Positions 8,249-16,243 of a stretch of DNA of 53,447 bases are shown piece after piece. The translations under genes and the position numbers were made by a program. Each line of letters opens with the position of its first letter. Positions within the stretch are counted from its first letter, which is position 1. Source of the DNA: an uncultured Bacilli bacterium (GTDB lineage Bacteria > Bacillota_I > Bacilli_A > RF39 > UBA660); the NCBI GenBank assembly GCA_934176955.1, contig CAKPOS010000010.1:1-53447 (forward strand), given 5' to 3'. The notes under the pieces were generated by a model that did not search any database, had not been told where the DNA came from, and saw only the letters and a program-made list of their open reading frames with translations.

Positions 8249-8249
8249 A

Positions 8250-8627
8250 ATGAATAATAAAGGATTTACTTTAATAGAAATTCTTGCTGTTTTAGTATTA
8301 GTTTCTATTGTGACAGTTGTGGTTTTTGCCAATATTTCTTCTTCAATGAGTTTAGGAAGAAATGAGGCTTATCGATTAATGAAAAATAATATTATTTCTG
8401 CTGGTTATCAATATATTGCTGAATGCAATCAAGGAACCATCCAATGTGATTTTTCATTTGAAAAAAATAATACTTTTAAAGCAAGAGTCTTAGAAGAAAG
8501 TGGTTATTTTGAGAATTTGAAAAGTCCTATTGATGGGGCATATTTGGGAGATTGTTTATCTTTAAAAGCCGAGAAGGAGAATGGGGTAACTGTCGTTGAT
8601 ATTATTGATGAGTGTTATCTGAAATAA
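8250..8627 (+). CDS. Type II/IV pseudopilin-like protein (prepilin N-terminal motif)
   Basis: 125 aa. The N-terminus MNNKGFTLIEILAVLVLVSIVTVVVF is split here as MNNKG, then FTLIEILAVLVLV: a textbook prepilin cleavage site (G/F) with Glu at +5 and the hydrophobic N-methylated helix. The remainder is a short globular domain with four or five Cys. ComGC-like competence pilins and type II secretion pseudopilins share this form. No ATPase, platform protein or prepilin peptidase gene lies in the window, so its assembly machinery is elsewhere or it is an orphan. It begins one base after rpoZ with AGGA inside rpoZ, so it is probably coupled to it. Confidence 0.82.
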   Translation: MNNKGFTLIEILAVLVLVSIVTVVVFANISSSMSLGRNEAYRLMKNNIISAGYQYIAECNQGTIQCDFSFEKNNTFKARVLEESGYFENLKSPIDGAYLGDCLSLKAEKENGVTVVDIIDECYLK

Positions 8628-8806
8628 ACAGGATATGGACCTGGCATTGGTGGATATGGAGCATAATAAGTTGGCCTTGGATAGAAGGCTGGAGCGAGTA
8701 ATCCTCCAGTGATTCCTCCTAATACAAAAGGAACAGCAAATCCTCCAGCAAATCGATTTCCATATTGCATTTGAGGATAATTTCTTATGTAATTTCTTGG
8801 GTACAT
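8615..8806 (-). CDS. Small Tyr/Pro/Gly-rich protein, possibly coat-like
   Basis: 63 aa on the minus strand: a Tyr/Asn-rich start (MYPRNYIRNYPQMQYGNRF), a short hydrophobic Gly-rich segment (VPFVLGGITGGLLAP) and a Pro/Tyr tail (PRPTYYAPYPPMPGPYPVYF). AAAGGAGAG precedes the ATG at good spacing, which is the main evidence that it is real. Such compositions are common among small spore coat or surface proteins of Bacillota, but I cannot assign a family. Its 3' end overlaps the convergent pseudopilin gene by 13 bases. Confidence 0.65.
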   Translation of the reverse strand: MYPRNYIRNYPQMQYGNRFAGGFAVPFVLGGITGGLLAPAFYPRPTYYAPYPPMPGPYPVYFR

Positions 8807-8915
8807 TTTTAATCTCTCCTTTCAAAGTATTATATAAAAAAATAGAAAAAAGTTTAATAAACTGTTTGATTTTATATATTTTTTTGATATAATAAGGGAA
8901 GAGTAGGTGTAGATT

Positions 8916-9554
8916 ATGTATAAGAAAATAATACTTATTTGTTTCATTTTCTTACTTGCTGGCTGTACTAATATTAATGATAATAAAGATTATGTTAATT
9001 TAGTAAAGAATTGTTTTACTAGCAAAAAAGTTACTAATGATGTTTCTTTAGGATATAAGTATTATGTTCCTAAAGGAATGGAAAAAATTCATGATTATGA
9101 TTATAATCAAGTATTTTTGAGTAATGATTGTTCGATTTATTTATATGTAGATATCATTAGTTATTATTATAAAAAAGACTTACAATATAAAAAAACAGGT
9201 AAAGAATTTTATTATGAAACATTTCAAAATGGGAATAAAAAGGGATATATAAAAATAGATCAAGATGGAGAAAAATTTTTTGTTAGTATAGTATATCACT
9301 ATTCTAAAATTGAATTTTATTCTAATTTTGATAATTTAAATCGATTGATTACATTATCTTCAATTATGTTAAATAGTATTACTTATAATAATACAGTTAT
9401 CGAAAAAGTTTTGGAGGGGAATTTAGGAGAATTTTCTGAATTTACTTATGAAGTGAAAAAGCCTGATGGCTCAAGCAGTAATTTTTCCCAATATTTGGAA
9501 GAATATGTTCAAAAAGAAGAGCAACGAAAAAAAGAAGAGTTACCAGATGAATAA
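8916..9554 (+). CDS. Lipoprotein, unknown function
   Basis: 212 aa. The signal peptide MYKKIILICFIFLLAGC has a lipobox ending at Cys17, so it should be lipid-anchored outside the membrane. The mature part is rich in Tyr, Asn and Lys and ends in a charged, probably helical tail (YVQKEEQRKKEELPDE). I see no family motif. GAGTAGGTG precedes the ATG, and a TATAAT lies at about 8887. The next gene starts 19 bases later. Confidence 0.65.
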   Translation: MYKKIILICFIFLLAGCTNINDNKDYVNLVKNCFTSKKVTNDVSLGYKYYVPKGMEKIHDYDYNQVFLSNDCSIYLYVDIISYYYKKDLQYKKTGKEFYYETFQNGNKKGYIKIDQDGEKFFVSIVYHYSKIEFYSNFDNLNRLITLSSIMLNSITYNNTVIEKVLEGNLGEFSEFTYEVKKPDGSSSNFSQYLEEYVQKEEQRKKEELPDE

Positions 9555-9573
9555 CAAAGAGAGGTGCTAATAG

Positions 9574-10737
9574 ATGGGATTAATGGACAAGTTTAAAAAT
9601 TTGTTTACTGATGAAGAAATTGTTGATGAAGAGGATGAGAATGAGTCAATTGAAATTAAAGAAATAAAGAAGGAAGAGGAACATAAATTACCAACTTTTA
9701 TGCGTGAAAAGATTGAAAGAGAGCAACAAGAAAAAGAAAGGGAACAAGAAGTAGCCCAAAAATTAGAGATTCCTCGTGAAGAAAGAATCGAAGTTAAAGA
9801 ACTAAAAATTGAGGAGAAAGTTCCTGAACCGATTGTTTCCACAAAAATTGAGGAAAAACCTTCTTTTAAATTTCCTATGGATTTATCTGATAACGATTTT
9901 ATTGAGACAAGGAGTAGACAATCTATTCATAGCACGGAAAGGACTCGTGTTGCTCCTAATCCTAAATCAGAAATTCATCCAAAAAGAGAAGTACCACCGG
10001 TAGCTCCTCGAAAAGAACCAAAAGTTTCTGAACTATATAAAGACAAAAAAGAAGAGAAAAAAATAGAAGAAAGACATTTTAAAGCTACACCAATTATATC
10101 TCCTATTTATGGAGTTTTAGATCAAAATTATACTCCTGGGGATGTTGAAAAGAAAAAGGGAGAAAATTTAGAACATCATCGTCATTCTAAAAATGTAGAT
10201 TTTGATTCAGTTAGAAAGAAAGCCTATGGCAACCTTACGGAAGAGATTAAAGAAAATTTAATGTGTGAGAATTGTGAATACTTAAAAGAAGCTAAAGAAT
10301 GTAAAAAAACAAAAGAAGCTAAAGAAAATTCTTATGATGAAGTAAGAGATGAAGATTGTTATTATCAAAATAAAGTGGAAGAGAAGTATTCTGATTATGA
10401 TGACACGATTAAAAATTATGATAATATTACTTTAGATGAAGCTACTGAAAATTATTATGATTACGGTGTTGCCTATGATAAATCCAATTATGAACCTCAA
10501 GAGGAAGAAGTCAAGATTGTTCATCATGATGAGGTTCCTGAACATCCTAAAAAAGAAATTCCACCAGTTAAAAGTAGCATCAACTTATTATCTACTTTGA
10601 AAAAAAGTATGGGAGATGAAGTTGAACCACAACGTCCTGTAGTTAAAGAGAAAAAGCAAGAAAAAAATCTTGAACTTACGGATGACTTATTTAATTTAAT
10701 AGATTCCATGTATGATGAAAGGAACGGTGGAGAATAA
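9574..10737 (+). CDS. Acidic, mostly disordered protein with SepF-like N-terminus
   Basis: 387 aa, very rich in Glu and Lys, with little hydrophobic content, so probably cytoplasmic and largely unstructured. The first 25 residues (MGLMDKFKNLFTDEEIVDEEDE) look like the membrane-binding amphipathic helix plus acidic stretch that begins SepF, but the SepF core domain is not present. A short Cys cluster (CENCEYLKEAKECKK) lies near residue 232. The end (ELTDDLFNLIDSMYDE) may be a peptide docking motif. It overlaps the DUF948 gene by one base, so an envelope or division role is possible. That is inference. Confidence 0.6.
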   Translation: MGLMDKFKNLFTDEEIVDEEDENESIEIKEIKKEEEHKLPTFMREKIEREQQEKEREQEVAQKLEIPREERIEVKELKIEEKVPEPIVSTKIEEKPSFKFPMDLSDNDFIETRSRQSIHSTERTRVAPNPKSEIHPKREVPPVAPRKEPKVSELYKDKKEEKKIEERHFKATPIISPIYGVLDQNYTPGDVEKKKGENLEHHRHSKNVDFDSVRKKAYGNLTEEIKENLMCENCEYLKEAKECKKTKEAKENSYDEVRDEDCYYQNKVEEKYSDYDDTIKNYDNITLDEATENYYDYGVAYDKSNYEPQEEEVKIVHHDEVPEHPKKEIPPVKSSINLLSTLKKSMGDEVEPQRPVVKEKKQEKNLELTDDLFNLIDSMYDERNGGE

Positions 10738-11030
10738 TGATAAATGCTAGTACATTTTTATTAATTTTACTAGGAATATTATGTTCTATTTTATTAGTAG
10801 TTTTAATAGTATTAAGTGTTAAACTAATTTATACCATTAATCGAATAAATCAAGTTCTTGATGAAGTAGAATTAAAAATTTCGAAATTTGATAAAGCATT
10901 TAATTTAGTAGATATTGTAACCGATAATATGGCTTTAGTTAGTGATAAATTAGTTGATGGGATTAGTTATCTTATCCGAAAGATATTTGTTAGAAAAAGT
11001 AATAGAAAGGAAGAGGATGAAAATGAGTAA
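10737..11030 (+). CDS. DUF948-family membrane protein
   Basis: 97 aa. One N-terminal transmembrane helix (residues ~5-30) is followed by an amphipathic helical region (INRINQVLDEVELKISKFDKAFNLVDIV) and a basic/acidic tail: the usual DUF948 layout of a single-pass protein with a coiled-coil-like cytoplasmic part. The start overlaps the preceding stop (TAATG). It overlaps the ytxH gene by 8 bases. DUF948 next to YtxH is a recurring pair in Bacillota. Function unknown. Confidence 0.8.
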   Translation: MINASTFLLILLGILCSILLVVLIVLSVKLIYTINRINQVLDEVELKISKFDKAFNLVDIVTDNMALVSDKLVDGISYLIRKIFVRKSNRKEEDENE

Positions 11031-11427
11031 TAATAAAAAACATGGTTTTGCAAAATTTTTAGCTGGTGTTGGGATTGGAGCAGGATTAGGATTGTTATTT
11101 GCCCCTAAGTCAGGAGAAGAAACCAGAAGAAGTTTAAAAAAGAAAATTGATGAATTAATTTCTGAGATTAAAAAAATTGATGTGATTGAAGTAAAAGATG
11201 AATTTTTAGCAAAAGTAGAAGATATTAAATCTGAACTTGAAGATTTAGATAAAGAGAAAGTTTTAAAAATTGCTAAAGAAAAATCAGAAGATATCAAACA
11301 AAAAACTTTAGACTTAGTTCAATTAGCTAAAGATAAAGGAACTCCTGTTTTAGAAGGAGTTGCTGATGATGTTAGATTGAAAGCAATTGATGTGACTAAA
11401 GATGTTTTAAGAAAATTAGAAAAATAA
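11023..11427 (+). CDS. YtxH-like general stress/membrane protein
   Basis: 134 aa. The N-terminal motif FAKFLAGVGIGAGLGLLFAPKSGEETRR is characteristic of YtxH (Gly-zipper-like membrane helix followed by AP..GxxTR). The rest is a long charged helix made of K/E-rich repeats. I use the ATG at 11023, which has GAGG six bases upstream and overlaps the DUF948 stop by 8 bases. Upstream in-frame starts lie inside DUF948 without SD. YtxH proteins are linked to stress responses in Bacillus; the molecular role is unclear. Confidence 0.82.
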   Translation: MSNNKKHGFAKFLAGVGIGAGLGLLFAPKSGEETRRSLKKKIDELISEIKKIDVIEVKDEFLAKVEDIKSELEDLDKEKVLKIAKEKSEDIKQKTLDLVQLAKDKGTPVLEGVADDVRLKAIDVTKDVLRKLEK

Positions 11428-11467
11428 AGAAAGAGAGTATTGCTTAGAAAAGCCTTACTCTCTTTCT
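11428..11467. terminator. Bidirectional terminator between ytxH and gerAB
   Basis: Perfect 12-bp stem AGAAAGAGAGTA (11428-11439) / TACTCTCTTTCT (11456-11467) with an inner GCTT/AGC pairing. It serves convergent genes and includes the last codons of gerAB. Confidence 0.85.
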
Positions 11468-12526
11468 AATAAAAATATTTATTCCTATAATAAGATATAA
11501 AATGAATAAAGCTAAACATACTATAGGAAAATAATGTAATCCAATGAAATAAAATGAAATATTATTTTTAAAAATATAACTACTAAAGAAGATTAATAAG
11601 AGAGTAGAAATTGTAGGAATCAGTTTTCTACTTTCTTTTTTTATGGAGAAACTTAGATGATAAATGATTAAAGAGAGCGTAATAAATGAGTTCAAAATCC
11701 ATTTGATATAAATGAAATTTTCTATTCTTTCAATAAATTTAAAAAGAGAAATTTTCTTTAAAACAGTATATTCTGGATATTGATAAATTTTACAAAGATA
11801 AATTCCTAAGGAACTTAAACATAAGAAAATAGCTAAGAAAGCAAATAAATAGGATAGGAAATAAAAGAAGGTAAAATACTTTGGTAAATTTTGCTTTTCA
11901 CTAATTTTATCTTTTTGAACAATTAAAAGTATAAATATTGGCGTTACATTGGTTATAGAAAGAATTAATCCTGCTTTAAATGGAGGAATAACTCCATTTT
12001 CTAGATAGGGTTTTAAATTAGAAGTATCTATAGTAGGAGCAAGACCTGCTGTACTGATAATAGTCATAAAAATAATTATCCCTAAAAAAATGATAGCCAC
12101 TCTAGAGATATTTTCTATCCCAGTAGAAACATTATAAATAATTAATAGACCAAATAAAATCATAAACCATAGAATAGGTGTTTCTGCTAAAAATTGGGAG
12201 ATAGCAAAATTACTAATATTAAATAATTGTACGATTCCAATAAAAAAGATAAAAATATTGATAAGCAAATTAAAGATAGTTCCTAGATATTTTCCAAATA
12301 AGTATTTGTTTTTTTCTAAGATATTTAATGTTGGTTGATAATTGAAAATGTAAAGAAATATAAGAAAAGGAATAATTCCAAGAATAAAGGAAATTAATAC
12401 AGAAATCCAAGCATCAATTCCAGCAATATGAATAAGATTATAACTCCCAACTCCACTAAAAAGGGAAAAAATAGGAGAACCTAAAAGACAAGCAAATGAG
12501 AAAGCGGTTAATTTATCTTTTTTCAT
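11444..12526 (-). CDS. gerAB: Spore germination protein GerAB family (APC-type transporter fold)
   Basis: Integral membrane B subunit of a GerA-type germinant receptor in the spore inner membrane. It belongs to the amino acid-polyamine-organocation superfamily and senses small-molecule germinants. 360 aa with about ten hydrophobic segments, ending in a basic RKRVRLF. It is last in the gerAA-gerAC-gerAB operon and overlaps gerAC by 4 bases. The order A-C-B differs from the A-B-C order of Bacillus subtilis gerA. A subunit name is used because all three partners are adjacent; the germinant cannot be inferred. Confidence 0.88.
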   Translation of the reverse strand: MKKDKLTAFSFACLLGSPIFSLFSGVGSYNLIHIAGIDAWISVLISFILGIIPFLIFLYIFNYQPTLNILEKNKYLFGKYLGTIFNLLINIFIFFIGIVQLFNISNFAISQFLAETPILWFMILFGLLIIYNVSTGIENISRVAIIFLGIIIFMTIISTAGLAPTIDTSNLKPYLENGVIPPFKAGLILSITNVTPIFILLIVQKDKISEKQNLPKYFTFFYFLSYLFAFLAIFLCLSSLGIYLCKIYQYPEYTVLKKISLFKFIERIENFIYIKWILNSFITLSLIIYHLSFSIKKESRKLIPTISTLLLIFFSSYIFKNNISFYFIGLHYFPIVCLALFILYLIIGINIFIRKRVRLF

Positions 12527-13683
12527 TGGTAAACACCTCGATTCAAGCTTCCTTTTTCTTTTCCTTTTACCTCTACCTTTACGTTAACCTTTATATTTTG
12601 AAAGATTCCCTTATACCAGTCTTTGTTTATCTCTTTGTAATATTTAGGATTAGTTTTGTAAATTAAATCTCTAAATCCAAAAATATCACTGTTATATTTA
12701 TTTTTTATATTTTGAATAGAATCTTCAACTGTTTTTTTTAATTCCTTATTCAGCTCTTTTTCTAAATTTGATACTTCATTTAAGTTTTCTAAATCAATTT
12801 TTTCATTGACTTCTGCTATAGCAGCATTTCCTTTTAAAGTGATTTCTATTTCTTTTGCCTTTTTATTAAATTCCATTTTTGAAGAAAAATGAATAATTTT
12901 GTGGACAACATATTGATTATCTTTATTATTAGTTCTAATGAAAAAGTTTTTTGCTTCATTAGTTAGCATATTATAGGTTAATTCTTCTTTTTCCGTTAAA
13001 TATCCTTTTAACTGATTGTTTTTAAAAATTGCCATTCCAGATAAATATGGGTTTGCTTTATTAGCTGTATCCGAAATATTTTCCTTTTCTTCTCCTTCTT
13101 TTTGATTCCCTTTAAGACTAATTACTGGTAGTACTAGTTCTTTATTTGGATTTAATACATTACTAATTAATTCATGATAAGTTACAACATTTGCATAGCC
13201 CAAGTACTTACTATTATTTTCTAAACTATCTCGAATATTTTGCGAGGATATTTTTTCTAGGGGAGTAGTAATTTTTAAAATATCATCATTTTTTCCAATT
13301 AAAACCTTAAATTCACTGCGAATTTCTGGATCTCTAGCAAAAAAGTCAAGAATATCCATTAAATCTTTTTTGGCAATTTTTTCATCGATGATTAATATTT
13401 CTATATGAGCTCCATACATTTTTCGTGGAGATTCTTGAATCATTTTTCGGATAGCTTCTTGGATAGATTTTGCCTTTTTTGTGTAAGTAATAAATTCTGG
13501 TTCTTCTCCACTTGAAGCATCTTGTTCCTTCTTAGGATTAATAACTTCTGTTGTTAATTTAATATCATTTCCTTCTTTTGTTATACTAATTCCACTAACA
13601 ATTGCAAGTTCATTAATTTCTCTATAGTTATAGCAACCAGTTAAGAGCAATATTAGAGGAATGATGAAGAGAATTTTTTTCAT
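12523..13683 (-). CDS. gerAC: Spore germination lipoprotein GerAC (Ger(x)C family)
   Basis: Lipoprotein C subunit of the germinant receptor, held at the outer face of the spore inner membrane. 386 aa. The signal peptide ends with lipobox LLTGC (Cys17), followed by the family-typical YNYREINELAIVSGISI, where DRRE/REINxLAxV is the usual block. Long mixed alpha/beta domains follow. It overlaps both neighbours by 4 bases, so the three proteins are coupled in translation. Confidence 0.9.
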   Translation of the reverse strand: MKKILFIIPLILLLTGCYNYREINELAIVSGISITKEGNDIKLTTEVINPKKEQDASSGEEPEFITYTKKAKSIQEAIRKMIQESPRKMYGAHIEILIIDEKIAKKDLMDILDFFARDPEIRSEFKVLIGKNDDILKITTPLEKISSQNIRDSLENNSKYLGYANVVTYHELISNVLNPNKELVLPVISLKGNQKEGEEKENISDTANKANPYLSGMAIFKNNQLKGYLTEKEELTYNMLTNEAKNFFIRTNNKDNQYVVHKIIHFSSKMEFNKKAKEIEITLKGNAAIAEVNEKIDLENLNEVSNLEKELNKELKKTVEDSIQNIKNKYNSDIFGFRDLIYKTNPKYYKEINKDWYKGIFQNIKVNVKVEVKGKEKGSLNRGVYQ

Positions 13684-15131
13684 TTTTTCACCCGCCTATA
13701 TTTGGTAATATTATTAGATAATTCACTTTCTCTTTTGTCAAGATATTTCATTGGAAATTTGATAATACTATTTTTTAAGCCTGTTTTCGAAATTGGAGAA
13801 TAGGGAGTTAAGTAACAAATTCCAAAGGAATGCAAAGAACTTAGCTTAATGATAAAGAAAATAAAGGCAAATAATACTCCAATTATACCAAAAGATATTC
13901 CCCCTATCATGAAAAGAATTCTCCACCATCGAATTCCGTTAATCACTTCTGGTTCGGTGAATAATAAAGAGGAAAGTGAAGTGATAGCAAGAACAATAAT
14001 CATAATAGGAGAAACAATTCCAGCGTTAACCGCAGCATCTCCTAAAATTAATGCTCCTACTGTAGAAAGGGCACTTGTGGTAAAAGTTGGTCCTCTTAAA
14101 TCTCCTTCTCTCAAAATTTCAAAAGCAATCATCATAATTATAGCTTCAACAAAGGCGGGAAAAGGTACTGATGCTCTTTGCGATGCAAAACTAACAAGGA
14201 GTTGCGTAGGAAGCATTTCTTGATTATAAGTAGTAACAGCAATATAGACAGCTGGCGTAAATAAAGTAATAAATAATGCAAGATAACGAATCATTCTCGT
14301 CAGAGTAATATTAATACTTTTCCCATAGCTATCTTCGGTTGAGATTAATAAATCATTCAGGACAATAGGAAGAATTAAAGCAAATTGACAACAATCCACC
14401 ATAATAACAATTCTTCCCCCTAAAATAGCTTGGCAAACTCTATCAGGTCTTTCTGTTGAAATAATGGTAGGAAGAGTACTTTTATTTTCCTTTTCAATTA
14501 AATTTTTTATTGTTCCACAGTTAATAATGCCATCGATGTTGATGCTTTCTATTAAGCTTGAGACAGTACTGACTAGTTCTTTTTTACAAACACCATTTAA
14601 ATAAATTAAATTGACTTTCGTTTTCGTATATTTTCCAATTTCTAATGAATTTATCCAAAGGTTATTATTTTTTATTCTTCTTCTGATTAATCCCATGTTA
14701 GTTTGCATATCTTCAACAAAAGAGTCCATTGAACCCCTAAGTGCACTTTCGGTTTGGGGAGTACTAATACTTCTAGAGAGTTTTGCTTTTGTTTCTAGAG
14801 CAAAGTAGGTAGGAGAATCTTCAACCAATATAATAGTAAATCCATAATGGAGATAATAGCAAATATCTTCATAAGTAGTAATTTTGGTAATTTTGAAGTT
14901 TTCAATTTCGTTATGAATGACAGCATCTAAATTCTTTGATTTAGGATATTGCTTATTAATTTTATCTAAACTTCTAATAATAAAATCACTAATCTTATCG
15001 GAAGAAGTAAGAGGTTCATTATAGATAATATAAACAACCTTATTACATACTTTCTTTTTTCGATAAGTAATATCAGAAGTATTGTTTGTATCTTTTTTTA
15101 AAGCATCTACAATTTTGTGAATATTATTCAT
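13680..15131 (-). CDS. gerAA: Spore germination protein GerAA family
   Basis: A subunit of the germinant receptor, thought to form the ion-channel part. 483 aa: a cytoplasmic N-terminal region (~1-280) and a C-terminal membrane region with about five spans, containing blocks typical of GerA (RPDRVCQAILGGRIVIMVD, TPAVYIAV, LPTQLLVSFASQRASVPFPA and FTEPEVINGIRWWR). AAGGTGATG precedes the ATG. It is first in the gerAA-gerAC-gerAB operon. A complete set of receptor genes implies that the organism makes spores or did so recently. Confidence 0.92.
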   Translation of the reverse strand: MNNIHKIVDALKKDTNNTSDITYRKKKVCNKVVYIIYNEPLTSSDKISDFIIRSLDKINKQYPKSKNLDAVIHNEIENFKITKITTYEDICYYLHYGFTIILVEDSPTYFALETKAKLSRSISTPQTESALRGSMDSFVEDMQTNMGLIRRRIKNNNLWINSLEIGKYTKTKVNLIYLNGVCKKELVSTVSSLIESINIDGIINCGTIKNLIEKENKSTLPTIISTERPDRVCQAILGGRIVIMVDCCQFALILPIVLNDLLISTEDSYGKSINITLTRMIRYLALFITLFTPAVYIAVTTYNQEMLPTQLLVSFASQRASVPFPAFVEAIIMMIAFEILREGDLRGPTFTTSALSTVGALILGDAAVNAGIVSPIMIIVLAITSLSSLLFTEPEVINGIRWWRILFMIGGISFGIIGVLFAFIFFIIKLSSLHSFGICYLTPYSPISKTGLKNSIIKFPMKYLDKRESELSNNITKYRRVKK

Positions 15132-15194
15132 AAATCATCACCTTTTCTTATTATGGAATATTTTAATGTTTATATAATTATTTTTTCTTTCTTA

Positions 15195-15222
15195 TTGTTT
15201 TTTTTACGTTTTTTGTTATAAT
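15195..15222 (+). promoter_or_regulatory. Putative promoter of the exported protein gene at 15262
   Basis: TTGTTT (15195-15200), 16 bp, extended -10 TGT TATAAT (15214-15222), in the divergent gap with gerAA. Confidence 0.6.
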
Positions 15223-15261
15223 TAATTGTAGATAACAATAAAACGTTAGAAGGTGATTTTT

Positions 15262-15945
15262 TTGAATATCAAAGATAAGAAAATTGTAATTGTTTATGTT
15301 TTTGTTGTTCTTTTATTGATTATTGGAATTACTTATGCGCTAGTGAATTCTGATATTTTATTTAACTTAACAACTGGAACAATTGCTATTGATGATTCAG
15401 CTTATGGAAATACTACTTTTGATAATAGTAATTTAGATATGGTTCCTATTTTGGATAGTGAAGTAGAAAATAAAGAAAATAATGTCATTAAGATTAATTT
15501 TAAAGTAGGTGGAAATAGTACTAATAATAGCAAAAATATTATTTATGATATTGCTTTAAACGGGTTAGAAGTTAATTGTTCCTTGCTTAGCCCTTATATG
15601 AAATGGAAATTAGTTAAGGATGGTATAGAAATTGCAACAGGTTCTTTAGATTATAAATTTGATATTATCGACAAGAATGGAAGATTGGTTTTAACCAATA
15701 TCCAACAAGATCTACCAAATTATAGTGCTACTCAATCTGGATATGATTCTTATACCTTTTATCTATGGTTAAGTGATTCTTGTCAAGATAGTGATATTAG
15801 TAATTGTGCAAATTCTGTTGACCAATCTCCTTTAAGAGGAAAGAGTATTTCTGGTAAAATTGAAGTAGAATTATATACAGAAGGGAAAAAAGAATTAACA
15901 AGACATCCTAGTAATACAGTTTCTAATTCTAAGTGCAGTAGATAG
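15262..15945 (+). CDS. Exported protein with TasA/SipW-type signal segment, unknown function
   Basis: 227 aa. It starts with a short basic segment and one hydrophobic helix ending in ITYAL (residues ~7-30), resembling the signal peptides of secreted beta-sandwich proteins processed by SipW-type peptidases. The mature part is rich in Asn, Ser and Asp with alternating hydrophobics, as in a beta-sandwich, and has paired Cys (CQDSDISNC). I use TTG at 15262, seven bases after AAGGTG; the in-frame GTG at 15253 is itself part of the SD. No specific family assignment is possible. Confidence 0.6.
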   Translation: MNIKDKKIVIVYVFVVLLLIIGITYALVNSDILFNLTTGTIAIDDSAYGNTTFDNSNLDMVPILDSEVENKENNVIKINFKVGGNSTNNSKNIIYDIALNGLEVNCSLLSPYMKWKLVKDGIEIATGSLDYKFDIIDKNGRLVLTNIQQDLPNYSATQSGYDSYTFYLWLSDSCQDSDISNCANSVDQSPLRGKSISGKIEVELYTEGKKELTRHPSNTVSNSKCSR

Positions 15946-16243
15946 AACATATTTTTAAAATTCTGTAATAAAGTTCTTCTATATTTTTAAGATTTGTGTT
16001 TTTTTAATAAATCATTCATTTTGGCACCTCTATTCTAGTCGAATATAAGGTACCATATTTTGAATGATTTTTCTATATCATCAATAAAACTTTACTAGCA
16101 CTACGCGTTAGATAAGTACTTTTTATTTACTTTCTAGTTTAACTGTAACATTCCTTTTTCTTTTTTCTTTTTGGTAGTTGTTTTAATCTTTAAAATATTA
16201 TATAATGATTACAATAGGTAGGTAGCAGAATGGGGATGTTAAA
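15946..16243. other. Intergenic region with repeat copy C and a long inverted repeat
   Basis: No gene seen. 15963-15998 matches part of the dispersed repeat found at 25300 and 26262. At 16009-16018 and 16061-16070 a perfect 10-bp inverted repeat (AAATCATTCA / TGAATGATTT) encloses further imperfect pairing (GGCACC with GGTACC) and is followed by a T-run. It may be a terminator or a structured RNA. The promoter of the next gene is at 16178-16206 (TTGTTT, 17 bp, TATAAT). Confidence 0.55.

Noticed and set aside
8562..8825. An 87-aa minus-strand frame overlapping the small Tyr/Pro-rich gene.
   Set aside because: Its start has no SD, while the frame at 8615-8806 has AAAGGAGAG at proper distance and a coherent composition.
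13849..14223. A 124-aa plus-strand frame inside gerAA.
   Set aside because: Antisense shadow of a well-conserved gene.
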